Below are positions 1 through 11,000 of a DNA stretch of 64,000 bases, in pieces. Position numbers and translations under genes: made by a program. The stretch is from Arthrinium phaeospermum (Eukaryota > Ascomycota > Sordariomycetes > Amphisphaeriales > Apiosporaceae). The notes under the pieces were generated by a model, which made no database searches, was not told the DNA's origin, and was given only the letters and a program-made list of their open reading frames with translations. Every line of letters starts with the position of its first letter. The first letter of the stretch is position 1. The DNA is taken from the NCBI GenBank assembly GCA_006503535.1, contig QYRS01000012.1, forward strand, positions 2,149,001-2,213,000, in the 5' to 3' direction.

Positions 1-668
1 ATGTCTATAAATTCACCCTGTCTCTCTCACGCATACATCATTCTGCTCTCTTCATCTTACTCAAGACCGGAGGCGTTGTGATGCATATTTTCACAGCACT
101 AATAGCGTGGTCTAGAGTGTGTTGGTAGTGAGTGCCGTGTATGAAAGGCCCTTCGGAAGCGTGTACGAGTTGGCGACGTCTTTCAAACATCTCTCTCTCT
201 CTCTCTCTTTCTTTCTGTCTCTCTCGAAGATTTTTTCTGCTTGGTACCAAAGACCCTCTATTCCATGTCATGTTGCTCTTCAATGAGCGACCGTTTTACA
301 TGTGGTGTCCCGAGTGCCATAAGCGCTTATTTTTAGGACCACCCCCACCCAAGACGGCGTAATCCAACCTCATATTCGGACTTTTCGCGTCGCTACGAAA
401 GTGCGGCAATGGCGCACCCTTCGCATGGCGGCGTGTCGCACAAACGGACAATACCATGGGAATTTGACGTTAGGCCGACTTGCGGGTGGCGTTGGAATGC
501 ATGGGAAAGGTACATAAAAGCTGACTTTGTTTGCTGATTCCATTTTAATAAAGTGACTGGTATTTCTCGCCTGATTGATACACGAATCTGCTACAAAAGA
601 ACATTCTGCCACAAACGAATTTCCAGTCCAGAAAGTGGCATACTTCTATTTTCTTGTCAACTGACTGT
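1..668. other. Intergenic, upstream of GST-domain gene
   Basis: No supported gene. The stretch holds a CT-rich tract at about 190-220. The only ORFs are short, overlap on both strands and have low-complexity products. It is the presumed promoter side of the gene starting at 669. Confidence 0.6.
190..209. repeat. CT dinucleotide microsatellite
   Basis: About ten CT units run without interruption and then grade into a CTTT/CTGT pyrimidine tract up to about 220. Confidence 0.9.
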
Positions 669-1711
669 ATGAGTACGCAAAGTATGAGCGCCATGGCATC
701 CAAGACCCCGGCCCTTACCGTCTACCGCGGCTGGAAGGACACGGGCAAGCACGTCTGGTCGCCCTTTGTCGTCAAGCTCGAGGCGCGCCTCCGGTTCGGG
801 AACGTGGCCTACCGCACCGCCGTAGGCTCGCCCAAAACGGCGCCCCGCGGCAAGATCCCCTACGTCGAGTTCTCCACGGGCGGGGATGAGTCGCTGGGCG
901 ACTCGGGCCTCATCGTCCAGGCGCTGACGGAGCAGGGGCTGCTGTCGGATCTGAATGCGCGGCTGGACGGGGAGGGGCGGGCGAGGGATCTGGCGGTGCG
1001 GGCTATGATGGAGGACCGGTTGTGCTTTTACCACGTGAGTGAGGTTTTTTACATGTGCGATTGACGGCTGAGATGGGACTTGATCTGACGTGATCTCTAC
1101 CTAGGGCTGGGAACGCTGGACCCAGAACTACTACACGATGCGCGACCACATCTTCGGCGCCATGCCGTACCCGCTGCGCGTCGTCATCGGGCTGCTGGCC
1201 CACCGCGGCATGGCGGCGACGCTGCACGGGCAGGGACGGGGCGGTACACGGCCGAGGAGATTGCGGCGTTCCGGCTTGAGATCTGGGAGGCGGTCGATGC
1301 CCTGCTGACGGCGTCGAGGGACAAGGCCCGGGCCCGGGACAGCAGCAGACCGGAGCATGTGCATGGGGTAGTATGGGAGGGGGAGGATAGGGGGAAGGAG
1401 AAGGAGCCGTTCTGGGTCTTGGGCGGGGAGGAGCCTACCGAGGCGGACGCGACGGTGTTTGGGTTCGTGGTCAGCGTTTTGATCTGCACGGCGTAAGTCT
1501 TATTTTCCATTCTTGCATGCGATTGACCCGCCCCTTTTATTCCCACCCACCGGGAAAGCAAACGATACCCAGGAACCAAACGCTGACTGATCGATGCGAC
1601 AAATAGGGGCCTGATTCGCAGGCCGTGGTCAAGGGGTTCCCGGTCATCCTGGAGTATGCCGAGAGGATACAGGATCGGTATTTCCCCGACTACGAGAAGT
1701 GGACTTTGTGA
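669..1711 (+). CDS. GST-domain protein (FAXC/metaxin-like), frameshifted
   Basis: The product is a soluble GST-fold protein of about 286 residues if the frame is repaired. The N-terminal thioredoxin-like half carries WSPFVVKLEARLRF, KTAPRGKIPYVEF and LGDSGLIV, typical of the fungal GST_N_4/failed-axon-connections family. The helical half reads GWERWTQNYY and ends PDYEKWTL. Exons are 669-1034, 1105-1492 and 1607-1711. The first intron (1035-1104) has clean GTGAGT..CTAG ends and keeps frame. The spliced length is two bases short of a multiple of three. One base is missing near 1231-1240, where the frame jumps from LHGQG to RYTAEEIAAFRLEIWEA, and one near 1492 at the second donor (expected GCG|GTAAGT, seen GC|GTAAGT). 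ATG codons at 684 and 693 are alternative starts. Whether it is a pseudogene or a consensus error is open. The substrate is unknown; the family assignment is fairly secure. Confidence 0.75.
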
Positions 1712-2019
1712 GACAGCTTTCCCGTTAGCGTTTGCGGCCAATGCAAGAAGAAGATCGGACATTTCGATGAGACAATGCTGCAGAAGCGCTCAGGCCGCAC
1801 TGTGATTGGGAGAATCATGGATGCTATTGTACATTCGTGGTTCGGTGGTATAAGAATATGTACAAAATTAATCAAAACTCTTTCTTCGCCATCTTCTCTC
1901 AGTTGAAACTTCTCGCTGCCTTTTGCTCGTGGGGTATTAACAGGTTAAAAAATAGGTATCTCGGCTCGTCCAGCTTTTCCTCCTCCATCAAATCATCCGT
2001 CTCACGTCGTTTAGCGCCC
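1712..2019. other. Short convergent intergenic region
   Basis: It lies between the 3' ends of two convergent genes. No ORF or structured element is supported; it presumably contains both 3' UTRs. Confidence 0.6.
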
Positions 2020-3136
2020 TCAAGGCATCTCGTGAGACTCGGCGCGCTGGTCGCCGATGAGATGGCGCTGCTCGTGGTGCAGCTCGGCGGGCGGCGAGTA
2101 GACCGTGTTCTCCTTCATTTGCGGCTCCATCGCGCCGCCGCCCTGCTGCTGGTGGTACTGTCCCGGGGACGGCGCGTAGTAGCCCCCGGGCGTGGTGCCC
2201 GAGTAGCCGCTGACCGAGCCGTCTGGCCCACCATATCCCATTTCCGCCGCCGTCTTTTGGTGTCCGTCGTACGGGGGCGCGTATCCGCCGCCGGCGCTGC
2301 TGCCGAGCGGTAGCTCCTGGGCGGCGGCCGCCCGGCTCTTCCGGCGCCGCCACATCATGGCCCCGATGATGCCGGCGATGAGGGCGATGCCGGCGACGCA
2401 GCCCACCACGATCCCCGCGATCGCGCCGGATCCCAGCCCCTCGTTGTCTTTTGACGATGACCCTCCGCGTTCTGGCCGTCCGCGACGGGACCGGTCGGCG
2501 TCGCCGTGGCGGGCGACGAGGACGAGGACGTGGGGGACGGGGCGGGCGTCGAGGTGACGCACTGGGACGTCGAGACGGTCTTGGCGAAGTAGGTGTCGCT
2601 CGGCAGCGTGTTGACGCCGGCGTCGGTGCAGCCGACGCCGCCGACGCCGCCGGCCTTGCCCTTGTAGAAGCCGTTGAAGCCGGGCTGGCAGCACCAGGCG
2701 CCGTCGTCGACGGTGCCCGTGTTGCCGCCCCAGAGGGTCCACTGCTGGTTGGGGCACTGTCGGAGTCTCGTTAGCACATTCCTCTTTTCCTTACGATACA
2801 CTCCCGAACATGTTCGGTATATATAGTAAATGAACTCACCCTAGGAAACTCGCGGGCCTGGGCGAGGCAGTCCTCGCCCTCCTTGCAGCACCAGCTGCCG
2901 CCCTGCAGCCCGACGCCGGCGCAGACGTAGCCGCTCGGGCAGCACCGCTGCTGTGTGCCCTTTCCGCAGTCGATGGGCGCGTTTGATGGGCAGTGCGTGC
3001 TCGAGACGCGCAGCGACCAGCCGCCGTCGAAGGGGCACACGTCTTGCGCCGCCGCGGCCAGGTGCACGGCCGCCCAGAGGAAGGCGAGGGCCCGCCACGG
3101 TGTTGTTGTTCTTGTTGTTGTTACTGCTCTGTCCAT
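2020..3136 (-). CDS. Cys-rich single-pass membrane protein, one frameshift
   Basis: Predicted type I cell-surface protein of about 345 residues. The order is: signal peptide (residues ~14-34, hydrophobic ALAFLWAAVHLAAAA); a Cys-rich ectodomain with two blocks rich in CC pairs (QQRCCPSGYVC, SWCCKEGEDC, AWCCQPGFNGFY); a Ser/Thr/Pro stalk; one membrane helix (AIAGIVVGCVAGIALIAGI); an RRRK stop-transfer; and a Gly/Tyr/Gln-rich cytoplasmic tail. Start chosen at ATG 3136 because the signal peptide follows directly. Exon 1 is 3136-2840 and exon 2 is 2756-2020, with a GTGAGT..ACAG intron joining FPR to CPNQQW in phase. One base is missing near 2461-2463, between the stalk (GQNAEG) and SSSKDNEGLGSG, at a GGG. 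The layout resembles fungal wall-sensor or adhesin-like proteins, but no named family was recognised and the function is unknown. Confidence 0.72.
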
Positions 3137-4738
3137 CGTGGTTGTTGTTGTCGTGGCCGATGTCTGTTGGATCGTTGATCGGTTCTCCTCCGCCTTGTTC
3201 CTCGCTGGTATCCGTTTCAATGCAGTATAATAGTCCGTTCACCGCAGGCGTGGGGTTTTGGCAGATATCTGGACGTTGGGATTTGTCTAGTTGCGGCGCA
3301 GGGCAAGACGCGATATGTATCGACCGTACATATCAGACAGGCAAAAGCACGAAATAGAAAGTGGAAGAGAGTGAATAGCCCGTCGACGCCGCATACGAGA
3401 GATTATGAAGGATCCTGCCCCGGGCCCATGGCCTGCTAATACACATTCAGCTTGGGATCCCCCATCCGACCTGCCCTTCACATCATGCAGGCCCCCGGGT
3501 GCCCTGGCAGTTTGCTGTGCCTCGCTGTCTCTCTCTACTACATACAGTACAACATACTGGCCGGCGCTCTTTTGCTGCTTTGAACGCTTGGATGGGGGGA
3601 CGCAGAGAGCAGAACAGAGAACCGGGGGCCAGGTTGCTGCTTGCGGTATGCAGATGGGTCCAATGAATGGGTCCCTTCACCCATTCTCCAGGGGGCTTGG
3701 ACCGGCCTGCTGCTTGTTCCCCCTGCAAAAGACGCGGGACTCCAGCAGCACCATCCCAAATGAATACCCGGCCAGCGCTTATCACGACGACGCTATAGTC
3801 AGCCCTAGCAGGGGTGTTCAATATTATTAGGATCCCAAAACCCCGTCGACCTCTTGGCCCCTCTTAACCCCCGCCGCCGCTGCGGGCAACGGGCCACTTA
3901 GCTTGCGGCCCAAGCCCTGCCTTGTGGGTACGCGACGGGCTCGGCAGCGAACGTGTCGTGTGCTCTTGGGTCGCTGCAAATTGCCTATGACTATCCGTAC
4001 TACCGCTCATCATCTACCTATTACACACTGTGTAAGACGGCTGAGATGGCCCTGTTTGCTACAATTCTCTAATGAGAAAAACCATGCTGGCTCTCAATGG
4101 CGACAGGTAGGTAGTTTATCTTACCTGTGTACTGTAGCTGTGTGGCACATATGAACCAGACTCCGTCCCTTTTCGCTGGTCGGCACGTCATACGCAACAC
4201 GTTCCAGGCCGTCGATGCGGCGAGCCTGCGACCGCGATCTATTGGTGCACCACGCACACGCACATACACGATGCAGATGCGATTGGATTTGGTCCCGGGA
4301 GTCTGGGCTGAGGTGGTGTGTGGTGCGATGCCTGGCCCCCCTGGCGGGCCAAGACTCTGCTAATTAGCAGAAGCAGGATACAAATACCTATCAATTTCCT
4401 GCATGCTGACCGACCGCGCCTGTTTCATCTGGGGGCTTGCTTACGGCCGCCTTTTCTGCAGGTATCGGCTCTTGTTTTCGTTGCTGGTTCTCTATTGTTG
4501 TTTCTGGATCTGTACACAAAGACTGCGAAACTGCCACAAATGCTGTGATCGATCATAGCAGGCTACCAAGGTTGTCTTCATTGTGCGCGATCATCTATGC
4601 TAAATACTGACAGAACAGAGCGTCAAGAATAGTGCATGCGAAGCACTCTAGAAACCCTTAGGAGTTGATACCCTCTGCGCTCTCCTTTACATCATCATCA
4701 TCATCACATTATCGCACGTAATGAGCGTCTCTTCCCTC
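3137..4738. other. Intergenic, no supported gene
   Basis: Several 60-140 codon ORFs exist on both strands, but none shows domain motifs, splice sites that close in frame, or a plausible codon pattern. Small CATCAT and GTTGTT repeats occur at the edges. Confidence 0.55.
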
Positions 4739-5152
4739 TCACTCGCAGACTGGACTGTAGGTATTAGCCCATGATCCAGTGGCTCCGCAGACTCGTTTCG
4801 CCCAACGCAACGCCTCGTCCTGTAACCGAGCGGTAACGACTTGACGTGCCTGAGGCGTTAGCTCCGGCGTTGTTGATTTCAGTATGCGTATGCAGGACTG
4901 CACGAATTGGTCGATCTCATGGTTCTTGTCGGTATAGGGCGAGCGCGGTGGCGCAGAATCCGGGAACAGATGTTGCCAGATTTCGTACCATCTACTCGCC
5001 GGTGTGCCATGCTTGCGAAAAATGTCCGGAAGCTGGTCGACAGATACCTCGTCTATCGGCCGACAGGCTCCTGAGGTACCATGCGTATGTAGTGCAATCT
5101 CGGACGGAAAAGACCGAAAACAGGCATCGCAACTATAGTAGTATCTCTTCAC
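4739..5152 (-). CDS. C2H2-type zinc finger protein, C-terminal exon (partial)
   Basis: An open frame of 137 codons begins at or before 5152 and ends at 4739. It encodes one C2H2-like finger (YYYSCDACFRSFPSEIALHTH, then a Cys) followed by a helical segment with WYEIWQHLFPD, PRSPYTD and a tail of about 70 residues. This layout (finger, then a W-x2-W-x2-LFP motif with PRSPY) is familiar from large families of uncharacterised fungal C2H2 proteins whose N-terminal part is Pro/Ser-rich. The frame is open upstream of 5152, so the first ATG in it need not be the true start. Upstream exons probably lie between 5165 and 5905, but no frame-consistent splice model could be built. Function unknown. Confidence 0.5.
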   Translation of the reverse strand: MKRYYYSCDACFRSFPSEIALHTHGTSGACRPIDEVSVDQLPDIFRKHGTPASRWYEIWQHLFPDSAPPRSPYTDKNHEIDQFVQSCIRILKSTTPELTPQARQVVTARLQDEALRWAKRVCGATGSWANTYSPVCE

Positions 5153-5512
5153 TTCTTCGAATCAAGTACATGCAAATCCACAGTAAAGCGCACACAGGGT
5201 ACAACGACAGCACAACCAACATAGTCCAAGAGATATGGTTGGGTGGTGCCACACCGTACCTGTACGGTTGAGAAGAGCTGATGCCCCAGGAGGAATGTCT
5301 CTTCCATTCTGAGTGGTCAAAGTTGGGCGGCGCTTCGAGTTGCGCTCCTTTTGCCACATCACAAGATGGTGACGGCCAATCGTGCTGATATCCATACATA
5401 CCGTCAGTTAAGTAGACATGATATCCAGTAGGCTGGGCTGTGTACCTCCGCGCAATCAGACAAGAACTCCTTCCGTGCCGCCCACTCTGCTAATACCTCG
5501 GACTTGTGGCCA

Positions 5513-5905
5513 TCAGAAGCCGCCTTGAGGGTCGGTCACAGAGCCACGCCGGCCATGAGCAATGCCGCAAAGGCTATGGCTTCTTTGTAGTTTCGGAATG
5601 TTCCTTCTCTCCAGCGTCGTCTGAGACCAACAGTGGTAACAGACAAATACTGACCGAGAAGCCTGCTGGCGTAAGAAACAGGGCCAGGGCTGCTCCCAAG
5701 CGCCGGGGTCTGTGGGGATGTTGGGTTGCAAGTTAACTTCCGATGAAGCCGTTGATGGGATAGGATTCGGAGTATTCCCAATCACCGGACCCGGAGTCAC
5801 CACCGAACCAGCATCTGGTGGATGCGACAGAGACGGGCCCGACTGTGCTCGTAAGTCATGGCCACCTTCGAACGGGACAAGATCTCCAACCGCTTCGGTA
5901 GCCAT
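5513..5905 (-). CDS. Possible N-terminal exon of the C2H2 gene, uncertain
   Basis: An ATG at 5905 opens a 130-codon frame starting MATEAVGDLVPFEGGHD and rich in Pro, Ser, Gly and Thr. It runs the same way as, and just upstream of, the zinc-finger exon. Low complexity and the absence of motifs mean it could be noncoding. It is listed because Pro/Ser-rich N-termini are usual in that family and because the neighbouring frame carries what looks like a continuation (ending KEAIAFAALLMAG), as expected if a base was lost here too. Confidence 0.25.
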   Translation of the reverse strand: MATEAVGDLVPFEGGHDLRAQSGPSLSHPPDAGSVVTPGPVIGNTPNPIPSTASSEVNLQPNIPTDPGAWEQPWPCFLRQQASRSVFVCYHCWSQTTLERRNIPKLQRSHSLCGIAHGRRGSVTDPQGGF

Positions 5906-6390
5906 AGCGCAAGCGTATACAAGATAGATAACAAGAAACTGTCTTGGAATGTTACCATCGCCGGAGGACACGACTACAATCAGGATCGAGCAAAATGTCG
6001 AGGTTATTGACGAGGCACTGTCGGCGTCTGCAGGGCTTATGCAAAGTAAGCATGCATCGTATTGATTGGCCAAGGTGATGCGAAGCAGCGGAATCTTCAA
6101 TGGAGGGCTTTATCACTGCCTTCTTCCCAGGTTCATTGACCGTAGCTGTATACGCCACATGTCCCAGTCGTCGGTGGGTACACGTACATACACGATTGAC
6201 TCCGGGAGCATGGTCGAGGTGGTAGAAACAATAGGCGTGAGGGTAGTTGCCGTAAGTGGCGTGTCTATTTCTAGAAATTCTCTATCGGTTCTGAGCCGGC
6301 CCATGTGGATGTCTATAAAACCATCTAATTTCCCTGCTCTGTACCCTATCCTTCTTGCCAGGCGAGCGTACTGCTGCTGCAGACTGACCA
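5906..6390. other. Intergenic, no supported gene
   Basis: Short overlapping ORFs on both strands without motifs. It is presumed to contain the 3' flank of the thioesterase gene and the 5' flank of the C2H2 gene. Confidence 0.5.
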
Positions 6391-6841
6391 TCAGCGGACC
6401 TTGACATACTTAGTATGCGTCCCGCTCGCGACGACAGGCCCAGCCACGCCATCGACCACCTTGGAGATGAGGACCGACGTAACCCAATCGACCCCCCGAC
6501 CTTGTCGGCCGTGGCCTGGATCTCGATCTCGTCGCCCTCCTTGGCGCCCGAGAGGTAGCGGACGTGGATGTCGACCGAGACGCCCGTCTTGTCGCGCAGG
6601 TCGTGGGTGGCGATGGCCATGCCGCCGGCCCAGTCCACGATGGTGGCCGAGACGCTGCCGTGGATGGAGCCCGACGAGTTCATGTGGTTGCCGGTCAGGA
6701 CGATGCGGGCCACGACCCCCCGGCACGGCCGACACGATGCGGGCGTCGGTCAGGGTCAGGGCGTAGATGGGGACCGTTGCAGCTGGCGGGTGACCAGCGA
6801 CTCAATGTGGTCTTGATCTCGTCGCCTTGGCTGGAGCCCAT
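6391..6841 (-). CDS. Hotdog-fold acyl-CoA thioesterase-like (THEM2/PaaI type), broken frame
   Basis: About 150 residues if repaired, starting ATG at 6841 and stopping at 6391. In order, across three frames, it reads MGSSQGDEIKT, HIESLVTRQLQRSP, IYALTLTDARIVSAVPG, then VVARIVLTGNHMNSSG, then HGSVSATIVDWAGGMAIA, then GVSVDIHVRYLSGAKEGDEI, then DWVTSVLISKVVDG and GTHTKYVKVR. HGSVSATIVDWAGG is the hotdog helix with the HG..S..D pattern of THEM2-like enzymes, and TGVSVDIHV is the dimer strand. The family hydrolyses acyl-CoA thioesters; the substrate here is unknown. The frame slips near 6808, 6770 (GGGG), 6716-6721 (six C) and 6492-6497 (six C), the last three at G/C runs. The 451-nt length fits a net loss of two bases. 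No intron is needed. Confidence 0.68.
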
Positions 6842-7360
6842 CTTTTTCGGTTTGTTGGGCTGGTTGGTGAGTTGGGTTGCTGTGAGTACCGTAGAGGCGG
6901 CAATGAACCGTGTTTCAAATGGCAGTTTGTACTTGAAATATTTGCGGAACCGATGAGCGAATGAGAGTTGCTTTGATCTGACAACTGCTTGCGCTGGTTG
7001 CTTGCTGTGAAAATGCTGTAAAGAAGTTTTGGCCGGGACCGGACGCCCCGGTGCTTTTTGCAGAACGCTACGGGGAGTGGCGCGGCGCCTATTCCCCGCG
7101 GGGCAGCACCTAACCCCAACGCTGGGGAAACCGTCTACTGACTAACCCTCAAACAACTCGAGGTGAGGAACGCACCTCGACCAATATCAACGCGAACAGA
7201 AATGCGAGAAGCAAGACATACAGCCAACATGGCCACGTGATGAGCGTCCCGTCTCAAAAGTGAATTTTATCATTTACAATTAACCTCTACCATCGATATG
7301 GCAAGCCCTCAACTACTTGCGCCAGGCCGAGTAGGCCGTCGCATTCTCGTCCTTCCTCTC
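6842..7360. other. Intergenic, no supported gene
   Basis: Promoter side of the thioesterase gene, running into the rDNA fragment. No ORF with recognisable motifs was found. Confidence 0.55.
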
Positions 7361-7523
7361 AGTGAAGGCCATGCGTTTCCCCAGAGGAAAAGACCCGCGG
7401 CCGAACCAGTGCACGAGGTGAGGCGGACCGGCCAGCAGCCAGGCCCAAGGTTCAACTACGAGCCTTTTAACTGCAACAACTTTGATATACGCTATTAAAG
7501 CTGGAATTACCGCGGCTGCTGGC
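7361..7523 (-). rRNA. Diverged fragment of 18S (SSU) rRNA gene
   Basis: On the minus strand the sequence starts GCCAGCAGCCGCGGTAATTC, the universal 530-loop segment. It continues through the GCGTATAT..AAAGTTGTTGCAGTTAAAA block, GCTCGTAGTTGAACCTTGGG, the variable GGCCGGTCCGCCTCACC block and GCACTGGT..GGCC, and stops matching just after ATGGCCTTCACTG at 7361. Only about 163 nt of a ~1.8 kb gene are present. Substitutions lie at normally invariant sites (AGCTTTAATAG for AGCTCCAATAG, TATATCAAAG for TATATTAAAG, AAAAGGCTC for AAAAAGCTC), so it is a dead copy or a misplaced fragment and not a functional rRNA. Confidence 0.88.
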
Positions 7524-7873
7524 CGTTTTTACAGTATTTCAGACTGTTCTTACTAGGCACGTAAGAAGCCCTTGTATTACAGTACTGTTGTGTCTAACAG
7601 TACCCAACTACCTTTACGCGGCGGGCGCTTGAGTGGTTGGCCTGCATTTCTGCAGGGGCTGGCACGTCCCTTAAGCCTTGCGATGCAAGACCGACACCTT
7701 TCCGCGCTCTACACGGGCCACTGCCTGCATTGCTGCAGGGTGACTCCGCTCGAGATCAGCATAGGACCTGCGTCCCTTAGCCTTCCCCGAACCAGGTTGT
7801 CTCGCCGGCACCCACCCGCCACTGACGGGTGCTCGACTAGTGAATATTTCCAGGGCTGTTCACTATTTCTGGC
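7524..7873 (-). ncRNA. Probable group I intron at SSU position S516
   Basis: The element ends on the minus strand with a G directly before GCCAGCAGCC, which is exactly the S516 3' splice junction (exon ..GGU | GCCAGC..). Upstream are compact hairpins expected of a structured RNA: 7641-7656 (CCTGCA stem with GAAA tetraloop), 7724-7739 (same stem with GCAA tetraloop), 7813-7831 (CACCCG/CGGGTG), 7677-7689 (CTTGC/GCAAG) and 7582-7603 (8-bp stem). The proposed 5' end follows CTGGT at 7874-7878, as in the S516 5' exon, but the 18S sequence upstream is not recognisable and P1 was not convincingly drawn. No homing-endonuclease ORF. The subgroup (IC1 or IE) was not determined. Confidence 0.62.
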
Positions 7874-8057
7874 ACCAGCAGATGCTCACCCGACTTTCTT
7901 CGCGATGCAGAGCGAATCAACATGGAGGAAGCGGCATCCAAGTTTCTGTAACGCCACTTACTTATTTTAAGATTTACCGGTTTATCTAATTTAAATTTAA
8001 ATAGCTACTAAGGAGGAAAGAAAATCTATGGAGAGAAGAGAACAAAACAAGTAGGTA

Positions 8058-11000
8058 TCAGACACTCCGTAAAACAGCCACGAGACGGTCGATTAAGCCA
8101 CCTGCCTCCGACTCGGACATTCTCTCCGGCGAGGCGAACACGCCCATGTCCAGGGACTCGGCGTTGATGGCAGCCTCGACATCGATGGCATCCTGTTGTG
8201 AAAGTCAGCACAAGAATCATTACTGTCGTCGGCTTTGCAACTTACCATGTAGGTCTGCCTCATGGCGTTCTTGTTCATATAGGGACTAGAAGGCGTCGCC
8301 AGCCCTTCGTCTCCTCCTTCTTCCTCATCCCTGTCATCTGCCGGCGGCGATGTCACCGTCTCCGTACTGTCGTCCTCTGCTTTATTGTTGTCGTCGTCCT
8401 TGGGTAGACTGAGGAAGTTGACGAACGAATCCAGCCTCAAGCCCCCGGTCCACTGCTCAATCTCCCACAGCCCGACCGAGGTGTTCTCGAAGCGCGATAT
8501 CTCGGCGAGGTCCGCCTGGATCCGCGCGGCCATCGAGGCCGTCGGTTCGTCGGGTTCGAAGCGGACGCGGAGCGCACGATGCTCAGCGTCGGAAACGGGG
8601 CGGCTTCGAGGTCGTTGCTGAAGGAGGCGCGGTTGGCTAAGTATATCCCGAATACGACGTCGTGGGATGCGGCTGCATCGTTGTTTGCAGTGTCGCTCTT
8701 GACTGCTTCAGATGGTGTGCCGGTCTCGGCTAGGATTTGGGCGTAGGCCGCTAGGAAGAGGGCTTGGGGCTGACCCCTTCCCGGGACGCGGCTTTCTTCA
8801 GCCTGTGAGTTTCCGCGAGCGCGGCGGGCCGGAAGACTGACGTTCGATTGGCAGGAGAAGAAGTGGGTGCGGTACCATTGGTCTTGGTGCTGCTGCGGTT
8901 GGGTGGTGCTGTCGACACCCCTTTGAGATATTTGGACCAGAACGACTTCCGGTCGGCCCTGACGCTTTCGACGTAATGACTCTTGACGAAATCGTCCCAT
9001 GGCTTTGGATCCAGCTTGCCATGGCTTTGGATCCAGCTTGGGCGGGCCGGAAGACTGACGTTCGATTGGCAGGAGAAGAAGTGGGTGCGGTACCATTGGT
9101 CTTGGTGCTGCTGCGGTTGGGTGGTGCTGTCGACACCCCTTGAGATATTTGGACCAGAACGACTTCCGGTCGGCCCTGACGCTTTCGACGTAATGACTCT
9201 TGACGAAATCGTCCCATGGCTTTGGATCCAGCTTGTTCGTCGGCGGAATCATTGATGTCTACACACAAGGTCTCGAGCGCATAATCAAGGGTAGACTGAT
9301 GCCGTCGTAGGGGCGTGGTGAAGTCTTAGCGTAAGCTCAAGACCTGTGGTGCCGTCCCGCTTCGCGGCTGAAAGCTGGGCAAAGGGGCTGCTCTGGTACG
9401 TAACCGGATATTTCGACGGATTGATGGCCTCCTCGCTGCTCGAGGTCGACGGCCGTCATTGACTAGCTGCGCCCATGCATGTTGGATATTGATGGTGTTG
9501 GTGGTAGTGGTCAGGCGCAGCTTGAAACTCCAGAAGAACAAGCCGCCGTCGGTATTCTGCCATTGGCTGAGGAAGTGGACTTGGACGGGGAGAGCAGGAG
9601 GACCTCTCGACATCGTCTTTGCCCAAGCCTGTCAGGGCCATGGCCGCATCCACGTCGATGCCGTCCAAGATTTCTTCTTGGCCTGTGGTGGTGGCGGTTG
9701 GCGAGGAGACATTTCCATTGGAGCGTTAGCAGTGTTACTTTTCGTCGTCGCCGGATCCTCTGTCGGATGCGCAGCAGCGGCAATCTTAGCCGCCATCTCG
9801 GCGACGGAGGTCATCTTGAGCAGATCGCGGGCGTTGGCGCCCCGCATCCCCCTTTTCCGGAGGACCGAGCTCACTTTAACCAAGCTGATGGAGTCGAGGC
9901 CCAGGTGGTAGATGGAGTGCTCGGGACGGATCGTCGAGGGGTCGACCGAGGCCTCGGCCAGGACCTGGATTAGTGTTTCCTGGGCTTCGAGCAAGTCGCG
10001 GGTGGTGTTGCTGCTATTGGAAGAAGAAGAAGGCTGGGGTACTGTTGCTTCGCCGTCGGCTCCTTCGTCGATGATCTGGAATGGTGGTAACCCGCAGACC
10101 GACATCTGGTGCGTGGTTGGTCGGTCGCCACTACGTCCTTGTCGAGATTGTTGGTATCAACAAAGTATGCGAGAACTTGATCGAGCTGCCGTAGCAGTTG
10201 CTCCCCATCCTCTGACGAAGGGACATGATCGGTGCTGCATGCCGTACGCCACACCAGACCAGACCCCGTAAGCTCCATCTCGACGCAAATCGGGTACTCC
10301 ACCTCCGAAGCCGAGTGGACAGACTTCCATATTGCTTCCTTGTCATCACTGTCGACCGTCTGCTCCGCAGTGTCGCGGCTCTGCTGCATAGTAAACAGCG
10401 TATTGAAGAGCGGTCCCTTGCCGACGAGCTTCTGTGCCGATCGTAGCGGAAAGTGCTGGAACTGGTGGATGCGCGACAGGTTCCCCAGGCGTACCGCAGG
10501 TACTCCCCGACGGTCCCATGCAGCACCGCCCGCACCGGGACCGTGTTCATGGTCGGGAACATGAGCTCCTGGGCGTCGGCCGTGTCGCGACCCGACAGGA
10601 CGACGCCGAAGGTGACGTCGAGCGACTGGGCGAGGGTCGAGAGCACGACGGCCCAGCAGGCCTGGCCGAGCGTTTGCATCGTGATCCGGTGGTGGCGGCA
10701 GAAGGACTTCAACTTGGCGGCCTCAATCGTGGAGAGCGTTTCCGTCCTGTGGACAGCGGGCGGTTCCTCATCGGCAGATGCTGTGTTTTTCTGCGTTTCG
10801 GGCACCATCGTGGAATTCGCATCGTGAAGGAAGCCGGCCCAGAAGTTTCGCGCCTCGCGCGTGGTGCTGTTAAGGATGTCGCCCAGGACGGGTTGATAGG
10901 GCGGCCGTTCGCGATGACTGCCGCCGCCCTTTCGGTAAGCGGCTTGAACATCTTGGTGGAACATGTCGAGGGACGCTCCGTCATACAAAGCGTGGGCGAT

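Noticed and set aside
7361..7523. RIP as the cause of all differences in the 18S fragment
   Set aside because: Some changes are C to T, but others (T to C, A to G on the same strand) do not fit RIP alone.
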